Below are positions 8,512 through 17,140 of a stretch of DNA of 64,000 bases, in pieces. Each line of letters starts with the position of its first letter. The first letter of the stretch is position 1. The notes below the pieces were generated by a model. That model had not been told where the DNA came from and ran no database searches. It was given only the letters and a program-made list of their open reading frames with translations. The position numbers and the translations under genes are program-made. The DNA comes from an uncultured Actinomyces sp. (lineage in GTDB: Bacteria > Actinomycetota > Actinomycetes > Actinomycetales > Actinomycetaceae): positions 13,612-77,611 of the forward strand of contig URAS01000015.1 of assembly GCA_900545825.1 (NCBI GenBank), in the 5' to 3' direction.

Positions 8512-9215
8512 GTTCGGCAAGTTCTTCGGATTCTGCGGTCGCGCAGGATTACGTCAAGATCATTTATTCGGCGACCGAGTGGGGCGGCGACCCCGTGTCG
8601 GTGACGGGCCTGGCTCAGCGGATGGGCGTCGCGGCGTCGACGGCCTCGGAGAACGTTCGCCGGCTGGTCGACCAGGGCCTCGTCGAGCACGTCCCTTATA
8701 AGGGGATGACGCTGTCGGAGGAGGGGCGGGCTCAGGCGCTGCGGATGATTCGCCGTCACCGGCTGCTCGAGACCTATCTGCACGACCGGCTGGGCTTCGA
8801 GTGGGACCAGGTTCACGAGGAAGCCGAGGCGCTGGAACACGCCGTGTCGGACATGCTCGTCGACCGCATCGACGCCGAACTCGGCTACCCGACCGCCGAC
8901 CCGCACGGCGATCCCATTCCCTCGGCCGACGGCACGGTGACGCGCGCGAAGTACCGCGACCTTGCCGCCCTCGGCGAAGGCGAATCGGCCCAGGTCCTGC
9001 GCATTTCCGACCACGATCCCGAGTTGCTGCGGTTCTTCAACGAACGCGGCGTCGTCCCGGGCACCATGATTTCGCTGGTCGAGCGCCGCCCCTACGCCGG
9101 CACCATCGTCGTCGCCGTCGGGCAGGGCGAGGACGCCACGCGCCTCGAGCTGGCCCAGACCGCCGCCGAATCCGTGTGGATCACCGCCGACGAGGACGCC
9201 CCGGGCGGGCGCTAG
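8508..9215 (+). CDS. mntR: DtxR-family metalloregulator, MntR-like metal site
   Basis: A 235-residue DNA-binding repressor with an N-terminal winged helix (about residues 15-75), a dimerisation domain and a C-terminal SH3-like domain (about 160-230). The metal ligands fit the manganese type: D14 where DtxR has Met10, and E107, E110 and H111 in EALEH where DtxR has Cys102; H84, E88 and H103 also align with the metal sites. This suggests control of manganese rather than iron genes, although long three-domain proteins are usual for DtxR/IdeR. The start overlaps the VKOR gene by 4 nt. No manganese transporter gene lies nearby. Confidence 0.85.
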   Translation: MSSASSSDSAVAQDYVKIIYSATEWGGDPVSVTGLAQRMGVAASTASENVRRLVDQGLVEHVPYKGMTLSEEGRAQALRMIRRHRLLETYLHDRLGFEWDQVHEEAEALEHAVSDMLVDRIDAELGYPTADPHGDPIPSADGTVTRAKYRDLAALGEGESAQVLRISDHDPELLRFFNERGVVPGTMISLVERRPYAGTIVVAVGQGEDATRLELAQTAAESVWITADEDAPGGR

Positions 9216-9217
9216 CG

Positions 9218-9308
9218 CGAAACGCTCACCCAGACAGCGAAACGCTCACCGAACGTGTCAAAATCCGGCCCTGAGAGGCCGAAATCGACAAGTTAGGTGA
9301 GCGTTTCG
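9218..9308. repeat. Family A palindromic repeat, copy 1
   Basis: The 13-mer CGAAACGCTCACC occurs at 9218 and 9238 and inverted at 9296-9308, enclosing an inner imperfect palindrome (GGCCctgagaGGCC). It lies between the convergent mntR and HIT genes and could also end both transcripts. Further copies are at 14545, 45443 and 46798. Confidence 0.8.
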
Positions 9309-9318
9309 ATTTATGGGC

Positions 9319-9756
9319 TTACGCCAGCGGGGCGGAGTCGATGACGTGATCGCCCTCGCCCGCGGCAACGAGGGCGTCGCGGATCTTCGCGCAGGCGGCC
9401 GCGATCTGTGCGGGGTCGCCGGCCTTGGCGCGCGAGAGCGACAGCTGGCCCTGGTCGGTCAGCGGGACCAGGTGAATGTGCAGGTGGGGGACGTCGAAGC
9501 CGGCGACGATCTGGCCCACGCGGACGCAGTCGAACGCGGCGATCTGGGCGCGCGAGAGGACCTGGGCGACCCTGGCCATGTGGGCGACGGTGTCGGCGGG
9601 CGCGGTCCAGTAGCTGTCGTATTCCTCGCGCGGGACGAGGAGGAGGTGGCCGTCGGAGAGGGGCTCGATGGTGGCGAACGCGCAGCACACGTCGTCGGCC
9701 CAGACGAAGGTACCGGGGATCTTGCCGGTCATGATCTGAGTGAAAACAGTAGCCAT
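9319..9756 (-). CDS. HIT-family nucleotide hydrolase
   Basis: A 145-residue cytoplasmic protein of the histidine-triad family, which cleaves nucleoside phosphoramidates or AMP-lysine-type substrates. The triad is H91-H93-H95 in PHLHIHLVP, and the N-terminal GKIPGTFVWADD and LSDGHLLLVPREEY segments are typical. The ATG is preceded by TAGGCT and 6 nt (TAAGGC), a leaderless-type start. It is monocistronic and convergent with mntR. Confidence 0.92.
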   Translation of the reverse strand: MATVFTQIMTGKIPGTFVWADDVCCAFATIEPLSDGHLLLVPREEYDSYWTAPADTVAHMARVAQVLSRAQIAAFDCVRVGQIVAGFDVPHLHIHLVPLTDQGQLSLSRAKAGDPAQIAAACAKIRDALVAAGEGDHVIDSAPLA

Positions 9757-9964
9757 GCCTTAAGCCTAGGTCGCCCTCGGCGGCCGCGGGAGGGGAGCCC
9801 AGAATGTGCGCTGTGGCACAGTGGGAACAGCTTCTCAGTTTCGCCGGTCCACCGGCGCCCAAAATGCGCCCCCGCGACCTCGGAAAATAAGGCGCACCTT
9901 GATTAAGATAAGTGACGGAGATTACGTCACGCCCGGCTTGGCTATTCTTGATCGGTTCCAAAAA

Positions 9965-9993
9965 CTTGAATCACTCAAGAAAACGGGTAGACT
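9965..9993 (+). promoter_or_regulatory. Putative dps promoter with inverted repeat
   Basis: TTGAAT (9966-9971), a 16-nt spacer and TAGACT (9988-9993) form a good promoter. The -35 hexamer lies inside the inverted repeat CTTGA-N5-TCAAG (9965-9979), a candidate operator. Transcription would begin about 40 nt before the dps start. Confidence 0.5.
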
Positions 9994-10039
9994 AGGTGTC
10001 ATCAGCGGGAAAGACCCGCAGACAGAAAGGATGTCTCTC

Positions 10040-10480
10040 ATGAGCAATGCAGTTGTGGAAAAGGCCCTCCAGCAGGCCGTCGTCGACCTCATCGAGCTGT
10101 CGCTGCGCGGCAAGCAGATGCACTGGAACATTCAGGGCGAGGACTTCCGTTCGCTTCACCTGTTCCTCGACGAGATCATTGACGCCGTCCGCCTCGACGG
10201 CGACGAGGCCGCCGAGCGCCTCATCACCATCGGCACCGCCCCCGACGGCCGCGCCGAGACGGTCGCCAAGACGACCTCGCTCGAGCCGGTCGAGGCCGGG
10301 ATCCTCTCGACCGACAAGGTCTACCAGCAGTACGAGGCCGACCTCATGACGGTGTCGAAGAACATCCAGGCCACGCTGGACGAGGTCGACGAGGCCGACC
10401 CGCTGACCGGCGACCTCCTCATCGGCATCTGCCGCAACCTGGAAAAGAACGCGTGGATGCTGCGTTCGCAGGGCAAGTAA
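10040..10480 (+). CDS. dps: Dps-family ferritin-like DNA-protection protein
   Basis: A 146-residue protein forming a dodecameric shell that oxidises and stores iron and protects DNA from peroxide. The inter-subunit ferroxidase ligands are all present: H28 (KQMHWN), H40, D44, D55 and E59 (DGDEAAER), at the spacing seen in Listeria Dps. The second ATG (10040) is chosen because GAAAGG lies about 9 nt before it; the ATG at 10031 abuts that site. A strong hairpin follows. Confidence 0.93.
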   Translation: MSNAVVEKALQQAVVDLIELSLRGKQMHWNIQGEDFRSLHLFLDEIIDAVRLDGDEAAERLITIGTAPDGRAETVAKTTSLEPVEAGILSTDKVYQQYEADLMTVSKNIQATLDEVDEADPLTGDLLIGICRNLEKNAWMLRSQGK

Positions 10481-10501
10481 TCTTTCTCGGTTACCACACA
10501 C

Positions 10502-10547
10502 CCGTCGGGGCAGGGATCAGGCTATGGTCTGGTTCCTGCCCCGACGG
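10502..10547 (+). terminator. Hairpin terminator after dps
   Basis: A 13-bp perfect stem CCGTCGGGGCAGG / CCTGCCCCGACGG with a partly paired 20-nt loop. There is no long T-run after it. Confidence 0.75.
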
Positions 10548-10607
10548 CTATCTGCGCTAGTGTGAAGCTGACTGATCAGACGTTCATTTCGAGACGGGGG
10601 AGAGGCC

Positions 10608-13514
10608 ATGACCGAGGCCCAGGCGGCCAAGACGGCGCACCGCTATACGGCGGAAGTTGCCGGTGACATCGAGCAGACGTGGCAGAAGCGGTGGGACGAG
10701 GCCGGGTCGTTTAACGCCGACAACCCAGCCGGAGACCTGGCGGGCCCGCTGGCGAAGCACTCGCCGTTCTTCCTGCTGGACATGTTCCCCTACCCGTCGG
10801 GCAAGGGCCTGCACGTCGGCCACCCGCTGGGTTACATCGCCACCGACGTCGTCGCCCGCTACAACCGGATGCAGGGCAAGAACGTCCTCTACACGATGGG
10901 GTTCGACGCGTTCGGCCTGCCGGCCGAGCAGTACGCCGTCCAGACCGGCCAGCACCCGGCGATCACGACGCGCGACAACATCGCGAACATCCGCTCGCAG
11001 CTGGGCCGGCTGGGCCTGTCGCACGACAAGCGGCGTTCGTTCGCGACGACGGATCCGTCGTACGTCAAGTGGACGCAGTGGATTTTCCTCCAGATCTTTA
11101 ACTCGTGGTACGACCCCGAGGCGCCGCACCGCGACGGTTCGGTGGGCACGGCCCGCCCGATCAGCGAGCTCGTCGACGAGTTCGCGTCGGGTAAGCGGGC
11201 CACCCCGGACGGGCGCGCGTGGGACGACCTCAGCGTCGTCGAGCAGGCGCACGTCATCGACGGCTACCGCCTGGCCTACGTGTCCGAGGCGCCGGTCAAC
11301 TGGTGCCCCGGCCTGGGCACGGTCCTGGCCGACGAAGAGGTGACGAACGAGGGGCGTTCCGAGCGTGGCAACTTCCCCGTCTTTAAGTCGAAGCTGCGCC
11401 AGTGGATGATGCGGATGACGGCGTATGCCGACCGCCTGACCGAGGATCTCGACCTCGTCGACTGGCCCGACAAGGTCCGCACGATGCAGCGCAACTGGAT
11501 CGGCAAGTCGCACGGCGCGACCGTCAGCTTCGCCGTCCCCGCCGGCGACGGGCGCGACGCCTGCGACCTCCAGGTGTACACGACGCGCCCGGACACGCTG
11601 TTCGGTGCGACGTTCATGGTGATCTCGCCGGAGCACCCGCTGGTGGGCGACGAGGGCGCTCAGGCTGCCGACCTCCACGTCCCGGCCGCGTGGCCCGAGG
11701 GCACGCGCGACGCGTGGACCGGCGGGTATGCGACGCCGGCCGAGGCCGTGGCGGCCTACCGTGCGCAGGCCGCGGCGAAGACCGAGATGGAGCGCACCGA
11801 GGACTCGACCGAAAAGACGGGCGTGTTCACGGGCATTTACGCGACGAACCCGGTCAACGGCAAGGCGACGCCGATCTTCGTCGCCGACTACGTCCTCATG
11901 GGCTACGGCACGGGCGCGATCATGGCGGTCCCCGCGCACGACGAGCGCGACTGGGCGTTCGCCAAGGCGTTCGACCTCGACATCATCACGACGATCTCGC
12001 CCGGCGACGAGTGGGACGGGACTGAAGCGTGGACGGGCGACGGCGTCATCGTCAACTCGGAAAACGACGAGGTGTCGCTCAACGGCCTGGGCAAGGCCGA
12101 CGCGATGGCCCGGATCATTGAGTGGCTGGAATCGCGCGGCCTCGGCCACGCGACGACGACCTATCGCCTGCGCGACTGGCTGTTTAGCCGCCAGCGCTTC
12201 TGGGGCGAGCCGTTCCCCGTCCTCCACGGCGAGGACGGCCGCGTCCACGCGCTGCCCGAGTCGATGCTGCCGATCGAGCTGCCGGAGCTCGACGACTTCA
12301 CGCCCCAGACGTTCGACCCCGACGACGCGCAGTCGTCGCCGGCCGCGCCGCTGACGCGTGCCGCCGACTGGGTCAAGGTCCGCATGGACCTGGGCGAGGG
12401 CGAGCAGACCTACTACCGCGACACGAACACCATGCCGAACTGGGCGGGTTCGTGCTGCTACGAGATCCGCTACCTCGACCCGACCGACGACAACGAGCTG
12501 GTCAACGCCCAGACCGAGCAGTACTGGATGGGCCCGCGCGACGGCAAGCCGGGCGGTGGCGCCGACCTCTACGTCGGTGGCGTCGAGCACGCCGTCCTCC
12601 ACCTGCTGTACGCCCGCTTCTGGCAGAAGGTGCTGTACGACCTGGGGATCGTCAGTGCGAAGGAGCCGTTCCACCACCTGTTTAACCAGGGCATGATCGA
12701 GGCCTACGCGTTCATGGATTCTCGCGGCCAGTACGTGCCGGCCGACGAGGTCGAGGGCGACGAGCAGTCGGGCTTTACCTGGCAGGGCCAGCCGGTCACG
12801 CGCCAGTACGGCAAGATGGGCAAGTCGCTGAAGAACATCGTCACGCCCGACGAAATGTGTGCGACGTACGGCGCCGACACGTTCCGCCTCTACGAGATGG
12901 GGATGGGCCCGCTGGACATGTCGCGTCCGTGGGAGACCCGCGCGGTCGTCGGCTCGTACCGGTTCCTCCAGCGGCTGTGGCGTAACGTCATCGACGAGGA
13001 GACGGGCGAGGTCACGGTGACCGACGACGCGCCGGATCGCAAGACGGCGCGCCTGGTCGCCCGCACGATCGCCGACGTCACCGAGGAATACGACAACCTG
13101 CGGATCAACACGGCGATCGCCAAGATGATCGTCCTCAACAACCACCTGGTCTCGCTCGATCGGGTGCCGCGGTCGGCCGTAGAGCCGCTGATCCTCATGC
13201 TTGCGCCCGTCGCGCCGCACATCGCCGAGGAGCTGTGGGAGCGCCTGGGCCACGAGGGCACGCTGGTCCACGTCCCGTTCCCGGAGGTCACCGACCCGAC
13301 GCTGCTCGAAGAGGACCAGGTGACCTGTGTCGTCCAGCTGAATGGCAAGGTCAAGTACCGGTTGGAGGTGTCGCCCTCGATCGACGCGGCCGAGCTGGAA
13401 GCGCAGGCCCTGGCCGCCCCGCCGATTGCCAAGGCACTCGATGGCGCGGAACCCCTCAAGACGATCGTTCGGGCGCCTAAGCTGGTGAACGTGGTGGTGC
13501 CGAAGAGGAAGTAG
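10608..13514 (+). CDS. leuS: Leucyl-tRNA synthetase
   Basis: A 968-residue class I synthetase charging tRNA-Leu. The HIGH signature appears as PYPSGKGLHVGHPLGY (HVGH about residues 69-72) and the KMSKS loop as KMGKSLKN (about 735-742). The CP1 editing domain carries TTRPDTLFGATFMV and GTGAIMAVPAHDERDW. The leucine-specific insert and anticodon-binding domain follow (RVPRSAVEPLILMLAPVAPH). The ATG has GGGAGAGG 4 nt before it. Length is normal for high-GC actinobacteria. Confidence 0.98.
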   Translation: MTEAQAAKTAHRYTAEVAGDIEQTWQKRWDEAGSFNADNPAGDLAGPLAKHSPFFLLDMFPYPSGKGLHVGHPLGYIATDVVARYNRMQGKNVLYTMGFDAFGLPAEQYAVQTGQHPAITTRDNIANIRSQLGRLGLSHDKRRSFATTDPSYVKWTQWIFLQIFNSWYDPEAPHRDGSVGTARPISELVDEFASGKRATPDGRAWDDLSVVEQAHVIDGYRLAYVSEAPVNWCPGLGTVLADEEVTNEGRSERGNFPVFKSKLRQWMMRMTAYADRLTEDLDLVDWPDKVRTMQRNWIGKSHGATVSFAVPAGDGRDACDLQVYTTRPDTLFGATFMVISPEHPLVGDEGAQAADLHVPAAWPEGTRDAWTGGYATPAEAVAAYRAQAAAKTEMERTEDSTEKTGVFTGIYATNPVNGKATPIFVADYVLMGYGTGAIMAVPAHDERDWAFAKAFDLDIITTISPGDEWDGTEAWTGDGVIVNSENDEVSLNGLGKADAMARIIEWLESRGLGHATTTYRLRDWLFSRQRFWGEPFPVLHGEDGRVHALPESMLPIELPELDDFTPQTFDPDDAQSSPAAPLTRAADWVKVRMDLGEGEQTYYRDTNTMPNWAGSCCYEIRYLDPTDDNELVNAQTEQYWMGPRDGKPGGGADLYVGGVEHAVLHLLYARFWQKVLYDLGIVSAKEPFHHLFNQGMIEAYAFMDSRGQYVPADEVEGDEQSGFTWQGQPVTRQYGKMGKSLKNIVTPDEMCATYGADTFRLYEMGMGPLDMSRPWETRAVVGSYRFLQRLWRNVIDEETGEVTVTDDAPDRKTARLVARTIADVTEEYDNLRINTAIAKMIVLNNHLVSLDRVPRSAVEPLILMLAPVAPHIAEELWERLGHEGTLVHVPFPEVTDPTLLEEDQVTCVVQLNGKVKYRLEVSPSIDAAELEAQALAAPPIAKALDGAEPLKTIVRAPKLVNVVVPKRK

Positions 13515-13535
13515 GCACTCCTCAAGGAGGCATCA

Positions 13536-14546
13536 ATGGCGAACAAGACGTGGACCCTGCGTTCGGGCGATGATACCGCGGAAATCTCGGCGTTCGGCGC
13601 GATCGCGCTGTCGTGGAAGGTCAAGCGTGGCGACGAGCTGGTCGAGCTGCTCGACGGCTACGCCAGCGACGAGGAACGCGAGGAACTGCACGGCTACCGC
13701 AACGCCGTGCTGGCGCCCTGGTCGAACCGGATTGCGGATTCGCGCTTCAGCTTCGGCGGGCACGACGTCGACCTCGGGCCCGACGCCGAGGGTGTCCGCG
13801 AGGGCCTGCACGGGCTGATCGCGGCGAAGCAGTTCGTCGAGCTCGACCGGGCCGAGGACTGGATCCAGCTGGCCTGCCAGGTCGGCGGGGAGGGCCAGGA
13901 CTACCCGTTCTCGGTTCAGGTGCACGTCCTGTACCGGCTGTACGGCACCGACGGCAAGCACCGCCTCGAGCTGACGATCAAGGCGGCGAACACTGGCACC
14001 GAGGACGCCCCGATCACGCTGGGCTGGCACCCGTATCTGCGCTACATCGCGCCGAAGCAGCTGGCCCAGGTGACGATCCCGGCGTCCGAGGTCGTGCGGA
14101 CCAACGCCGCGAACATCCCGCTCGAAGGCGACGAGGCGTTCGTTGCTGCCGAGGACTCGGCCGCGGCCGGTGTTTTCCCCGAGGGCGTCGACGTTTCCGC
14201 TGGCGAAGACGGGTTTATTATCACCGGCCCCGCCGACCTCGATCACGCGTTCACGTCGCTGACCGTCGACCCCGACGGCTGGGCGCGCGGCTACCTGGCG
14301 TACGGCGACGGCTCGGCCACGACCGTCGAGTTCGTGCCCGACACCGTGTCGCGCGGCATCGGCATCTTCCAGGTGTTCACCGGCGAGGTCCTGCCCGAGC
14401 GCGGCGGCGAAGCGATCGCGTTCGAGCCGTGCCTGGCGATGACCGACGCGTTCAACCGCACCGAATGCTCCGAGTGGGTCACCGTCGCCCCCGGCGACGT
14501 GCGCGAGCTGCGCGCCGCACTGTCGTTTAGCGAACACGCGGAGTAA
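13536..14546 (+). CDS. Aldose 1-epimerase family protein
   Basis: A 336-residue protein with the galactose-mutarotase beta-sandwich fold. YRNAVLAPWSNRIADSRFSFGG holds the N-terminal substrate arginine region (NRI), GLHG and TLGWHPYLRY the catalytic and substrate histidines, and FVPDTVSRGIGIFQVFTGE plus EAIAFEPCLAMTDAFN the C-terminal site with the catalytic glutamate. Such enzymes interconvert alpha and beta anomers of hexoses; the sugar here is unknown. AAGGAGG lies 5 nt before the ATG, so it is translated independently although only 21 nt after leuS. Confidence 0.9.
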   Translation: MANKTWTLRSGDDTAEISAFGAIALSWKVKRGDELVELLDGYASDEEREELHGYRNAVLAPWSNRIADSRFSFGGHDVDLGPDAEGVREGLHGLIAAKQFVELDRAEDWIQLACQVGGEGQDYPFSVQVHVLYRLYGTDGKHRLELTIKAANTGTEDAPITLGWHPYLRYIAPKQLAQVTIPASEVVRTNAANIPLEGDEAFVAAEDSAAAGVFPEGVDVSAGEDGFIITGPADLDHAFTSLTVDPDGWARGYLAYGDGSATTVEFVPDTVSRGIGIFQVFTGEVLPERGGEAIAFEPCLAMTDAFNRTECSEWVTVAPGDVRELRAALSFSEHAE

Positions 14547-14633
14547 CGCACTCACCCAATCTGCGAAACGCTCACCTAAATGCCAGTTCTGACCGATATT
14601 CGGCGGATTTTGGTATTTCAGGTGAGCGTTTCG
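14545..14633. repeat. Family A palindromic repeat, copy 2
   Basis: A degenerate outer arm (CGCACTCACCC) is followed by CGAAACGCTCACC (14564-14576) and its inverted partner GGTGAGCGTTTCG (14621-14633). It overlaps the galM stop and may terminate that transcript. Confidence 0.75.
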
Positions 14634-14677
14634 GTTTTGGGGCGACCTCCCCGCCCGCGCCTCAACTGCTGCCGCGC

Positions 14678-14717
14678 TGTGTCCACACGGGACCTTAACG
14701 TTCGGTTATTCCATGAC
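14678..14717 (+). promoter_or_regulatory. 40-nt element C, copy 2 (upstream of comEA)
   Basis: Aligns without gaps to the copies at 3370 (minus) and 45708. It contains TGTCCACACGGGAC, TTAACG and TTATTCCATGAC. It ends 51 nt before the comEA ATG; a -10-like TAGCGT (14757-14762) lies 6 nt before that ATG. Confidence 0.7.
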
Positions 14718-14768
14718 GACCAGGCGCCCTCGGGGCGTGGGAGCGGCGCGCGTGCCTAGCGTGGCGGC

Positions 14769-15560
14769 ATGCGAAAACCCTTTCACCGCTCCCGGCGGCT
14801 GCTGGGGCTCACCCGGTCGGCCTGGGACGCCGCGCGCGTCGACCAGGCCGCCGCGTCGCCCCGGCTCGCGCGCCTGTTTCCGGCACCCGTTGCCGTCATC
14901 GTCCTCCTGGGAGTCATCGTCGCTGTCGCCGTGGCGGCCGGCGTCGCCCGCCTATCGACGCCCACACCCAGCGCGGCGTCGACCCCCACCGCGACCCATT
15001 CGTCGACGCCCGCGCCCGACGACTCCGGGCCCGACATCACCGGCAGCAAGGAGTCGGCGTCCGCGAGTGCGGGCTCGACGGTCGTCGTCCACGTCGTCGG
15101 CCACGTCGGCCGCCCGGGCCTCGTCACGCTGAGAGCGGGGGCGCGCGTCGCCGACGCCCTCGACGCCGCGGGCGGGCCGAGCGCGGATGCCGACCTTACG
15201 GACATTAATCTCGCGCGCCCGGTCGAGGACGGCGAGCAGGTCCACGTCTTTGCCCAGGGCGAGGCGCCGGCTGACGCCGCGGGCGCGGCCGCGTCGGGTG
15301 CAGGGACTGGGGCCGGGCAGTCGGGGACGGCGTCGGCTTCCGGGTCGGGCGGTGGGGGAGGCTCGGGCGGGGTCGTCAATATCAACTCGGCGAGTGCCGC
15401 CGACCTCGAGGCGTTGCCGGGGATCGGGCCCGCCCTCGCCCAGCGGATCATCGATTCGCGCCAGCAAGACGGGCGGTTTTCGAGCGTCGACGACCTCCAG
15501 CGGGTCAGCGGGATCGGCACGAAAACGCTGGACAAGCTGCGTTCGCGGGTGCGGGTGTGA
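14769..15560 (+). CDS. comEA: ComEA-like DNA-binding competence protein
   Basis: A 263-residue membrane-anchored protein that binds incoming double-stranded DNA during natural transformation. It has a cytoplasmic basic N-terminus, one membrane helix (about residues 38-60), a Ser/Thr/Pro linker, an SLBB domain (about 75-160, VVVHVVGHVGRPGLVTLRAG), a Gly/Ser spacer, and a C-terminal pair of helix-hairpin-helix motifs (about 200-263: NINSASAADLEALPGIGPAL, VSGIGTKTLDKL). It overlaps comEC by 4 nt. The ATG follows TAGCGT plus 6 nt, a leaderless-type start, with element C upstream. Confidence 0.93.
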   Translation: MRKPFHRSRRLLGLTRSAWDAARVDQAAASPRLARLFPAPVAVIVLLGVIVAVAVAAGVARLSTPTPSAASTPTATHSSTPAPDDSGPDITGSKESASASAGSTVVVHVVGHVGRPGLVTLRAGARVADALDAAGGPSADADLTDINLARPVEDGEQVHVFAQGEAPADAAGAAASGAGTGAGQSGTASASGSGGGGGSGGVVNINSASAADLEALPGIGPALAQRIIDSRQQDGRFSSVDDLQRVSGIGTKTLDKLRSRVRV

Positions 15561-17107
15561 GCGGCCGGCACGTCCGCGACCCGGCCGCGGAGGAGGAAGC
15601 CGAAATCCGCGAGGGCGCCCGGGCCCGTCCCGACGCCCGGCTGGTGCCCGTGGCGCTGGGCGTGTGGGCGGGGACGCTCGCGGGGCTGGCCGGCGCGGGG
15701 TGGCCGTGGGCGCTCGCAGCCGCGGCGACGGCCGTGGGGATCGCCCTCGCGCGGGTGTTGTCGGCCCGGCGGTGGCTGGCCGTCCTCGCGATCGGGGCCG
15801 CCGCCGTAGGCGTCGCGTCGGGCGCGCACCAGCTGGAGGTGGCGCGCGCCGACCCGCTGGCGCGGATTATCCAGGCCAGCTCGACGCCGGTCGAGGCCGT
15901 GGCCACCGGGAACGTCACCCGCCCGTGGCGTCCCGTCCGTGGCGGCTCGTTCATGCTGGTCGTCGACCTGTCGCAGGCGCAGATTCCCGACGGCGGAACG
16001 GTGACGACCCGTACGAGGGCGCGCGTTTTCGCCTCCAAGGAGCCCCGCGCGCGGCCCCAGGCGGGCGACCGCGTGCGGCTGCGCCTGCGCGCGACGGCGG
16101 TCGAGCGCAGCGAGATCATGGGCCGGGCCGTCGGCCAGGTCCGCGTGACCGGGCGCTCGCGGTGGGCGGACGTGCGGGCGTGCGTCCTTCAGCGTTCGCG
16201 CGCCGCATGGGAGGGCGTCGCCGGTCCACCGCGCGGCCTGGGCCTGGGGATGACGCTGGGCGCGCGCGAGGAGGTCGACCTCGACGTCGCGAATGCCCTG
16301 GCCGCGGCCAGTTTGTCGCACCTTGTCGCCGTGTCGGGCCTGCACATGGCCGTCGTCGTCGGGATCGCGCTGGCCGCCACCGCGCCGCTGTCCCGGCGGG
16401 GGCAGGCCGTCTGCTGCGCGGCGACGCTGGCGGGATACGCCGCCCTCGTGGGGCCGACGGGCTCGGTGATCCGCGCCGCCGGGATGGCGGCGATTTCGCT
16501 GGTCGGCCTGTGGATGGGGCGGCCACATGCGGCGCTGCCCGCGTTGGCGGCCGCGGTATCGCTGGCGTTGCTCGTGTCGCCCGAACTGGCGTGCGACCTG
16601 GGATTTAGCCTGTCTGCGGCCGCGACGGCGGCGATCGTCGTCACCGGCGGGCCGCTGGCGGGCGCCCTCGAGGCCCACGGCGTGCCGAAAAAGCTCGCCG
16701 GCGCGCTGGCCGTGCCGATCGTTGCGCAGCTGGCCTGCACGCCCCTGTTGGTACTGGTCAGGCCCGAGATTCCGCTGCTGGGCGTTCTCGCAAACCTCGC
16801 CGCCGCACCCGCGGTTCCCCTGGCGATGGGGGCCGGGCTCACCGTGGCGGCAACGGCGCCGTGGTGCCTGCCGCTGGCCCGCGTCGCCGCGCACGTGGCG
16901 GCGTGGCCGCTGCGGTGGATCATCCTCGTCGCGCGCCTGTGCGGGCCCGGCGCCCACGCCGCGCTGCCGTGGGCCGAGGGGCCGGTGGGTGCCGTCCTCG
17001 CGCTTGGGGCGTGCGTGGCCGCGGTTTACCTGTGGTGGCGGTACGACCCGATCGCGACGACCAGGCGTTTCGTCCGCCGCTGGCGGCTGATCGCCGGCGA
17101 GGGTTAG
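15557..17107 (+). CDS. comEC: ComEC-like DNA-uptake channel protein
   Basis: A 516-residue polytopic membrane protein, the presumed channel for single-stranded DNA in transformation. The N-terminal OB-like region (about 95-200) is followed by the competence domain, with the signature LSHLVAVSGLHMAVVVG (about 254-270) and at least eight membrane helices. The C-terminal metallo-beta-lactamase-like domain found in many ComEC/Rec2 proteins of 700-800 residues is absent: the protein ends with a basic tail shortly after the last helices. GTG start overlaps the comEA stop (GTGA). Confidence 0.93.
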   Translation: MSGRHVRDPAAEEEAEIREGARARPDARLVPVALGVWAGTLAGLAGAGWPWALAAAATAVGIALARVLSARRWLAVLAIGAAAVGVASGAHQLEVARADPLARIIQASSTPVEAVATGNVTRPWRPVRGGSFMLVVDLSQAQIPDGGTVTTRTRARVFASKEPRARPQAGDRVRLRLRATAVERSEIMGRAVGQVRVTGRSRWADVRACVLQRSRAAWEGVAGPPRGLGLGMTLGAREEVDLDVANALAAASLSHLVAVSGLHMAVVVGIALAATAPLSRRGQAVCCAATLAGYAALVGPTGSVIRAAGMAAISLVGLWMGRPHAALPALAAAVSLALLVSPELACDLGFSLSAAATAAIVVTGGPLAGALEAHGVPKKLAGALAVPIVAQLACTPLLVLVRPEIPLLGVLANLAAAPAVPLAMGAGLTVAATAPWCLPLARVAAHVAAWPLRWIILVARLCGPGAHAALPWAEGPVGAVLALGACVAAVYLWWRYDPIATTRRFVRRWRLIAGEG

Positions 17108-17140
17108 GAAAGTGACAGTGGTTAGTGGCACCCTGGGGGT

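Noticed and set aside
9218..9308. Family A element as a CRISPR or tRNA-like structure
   Set aside because: Repeats are inverted, not direct with spacers, and no cloverleaf can be drawn.
10584..13271. Very long open frame antisense to leuS (895 codons)
   Set aside because: A shadow caused by high GC at third codon positions; the plus strand encodes a complete leucyl-tRNA synthetase and the antisense product has no family features.
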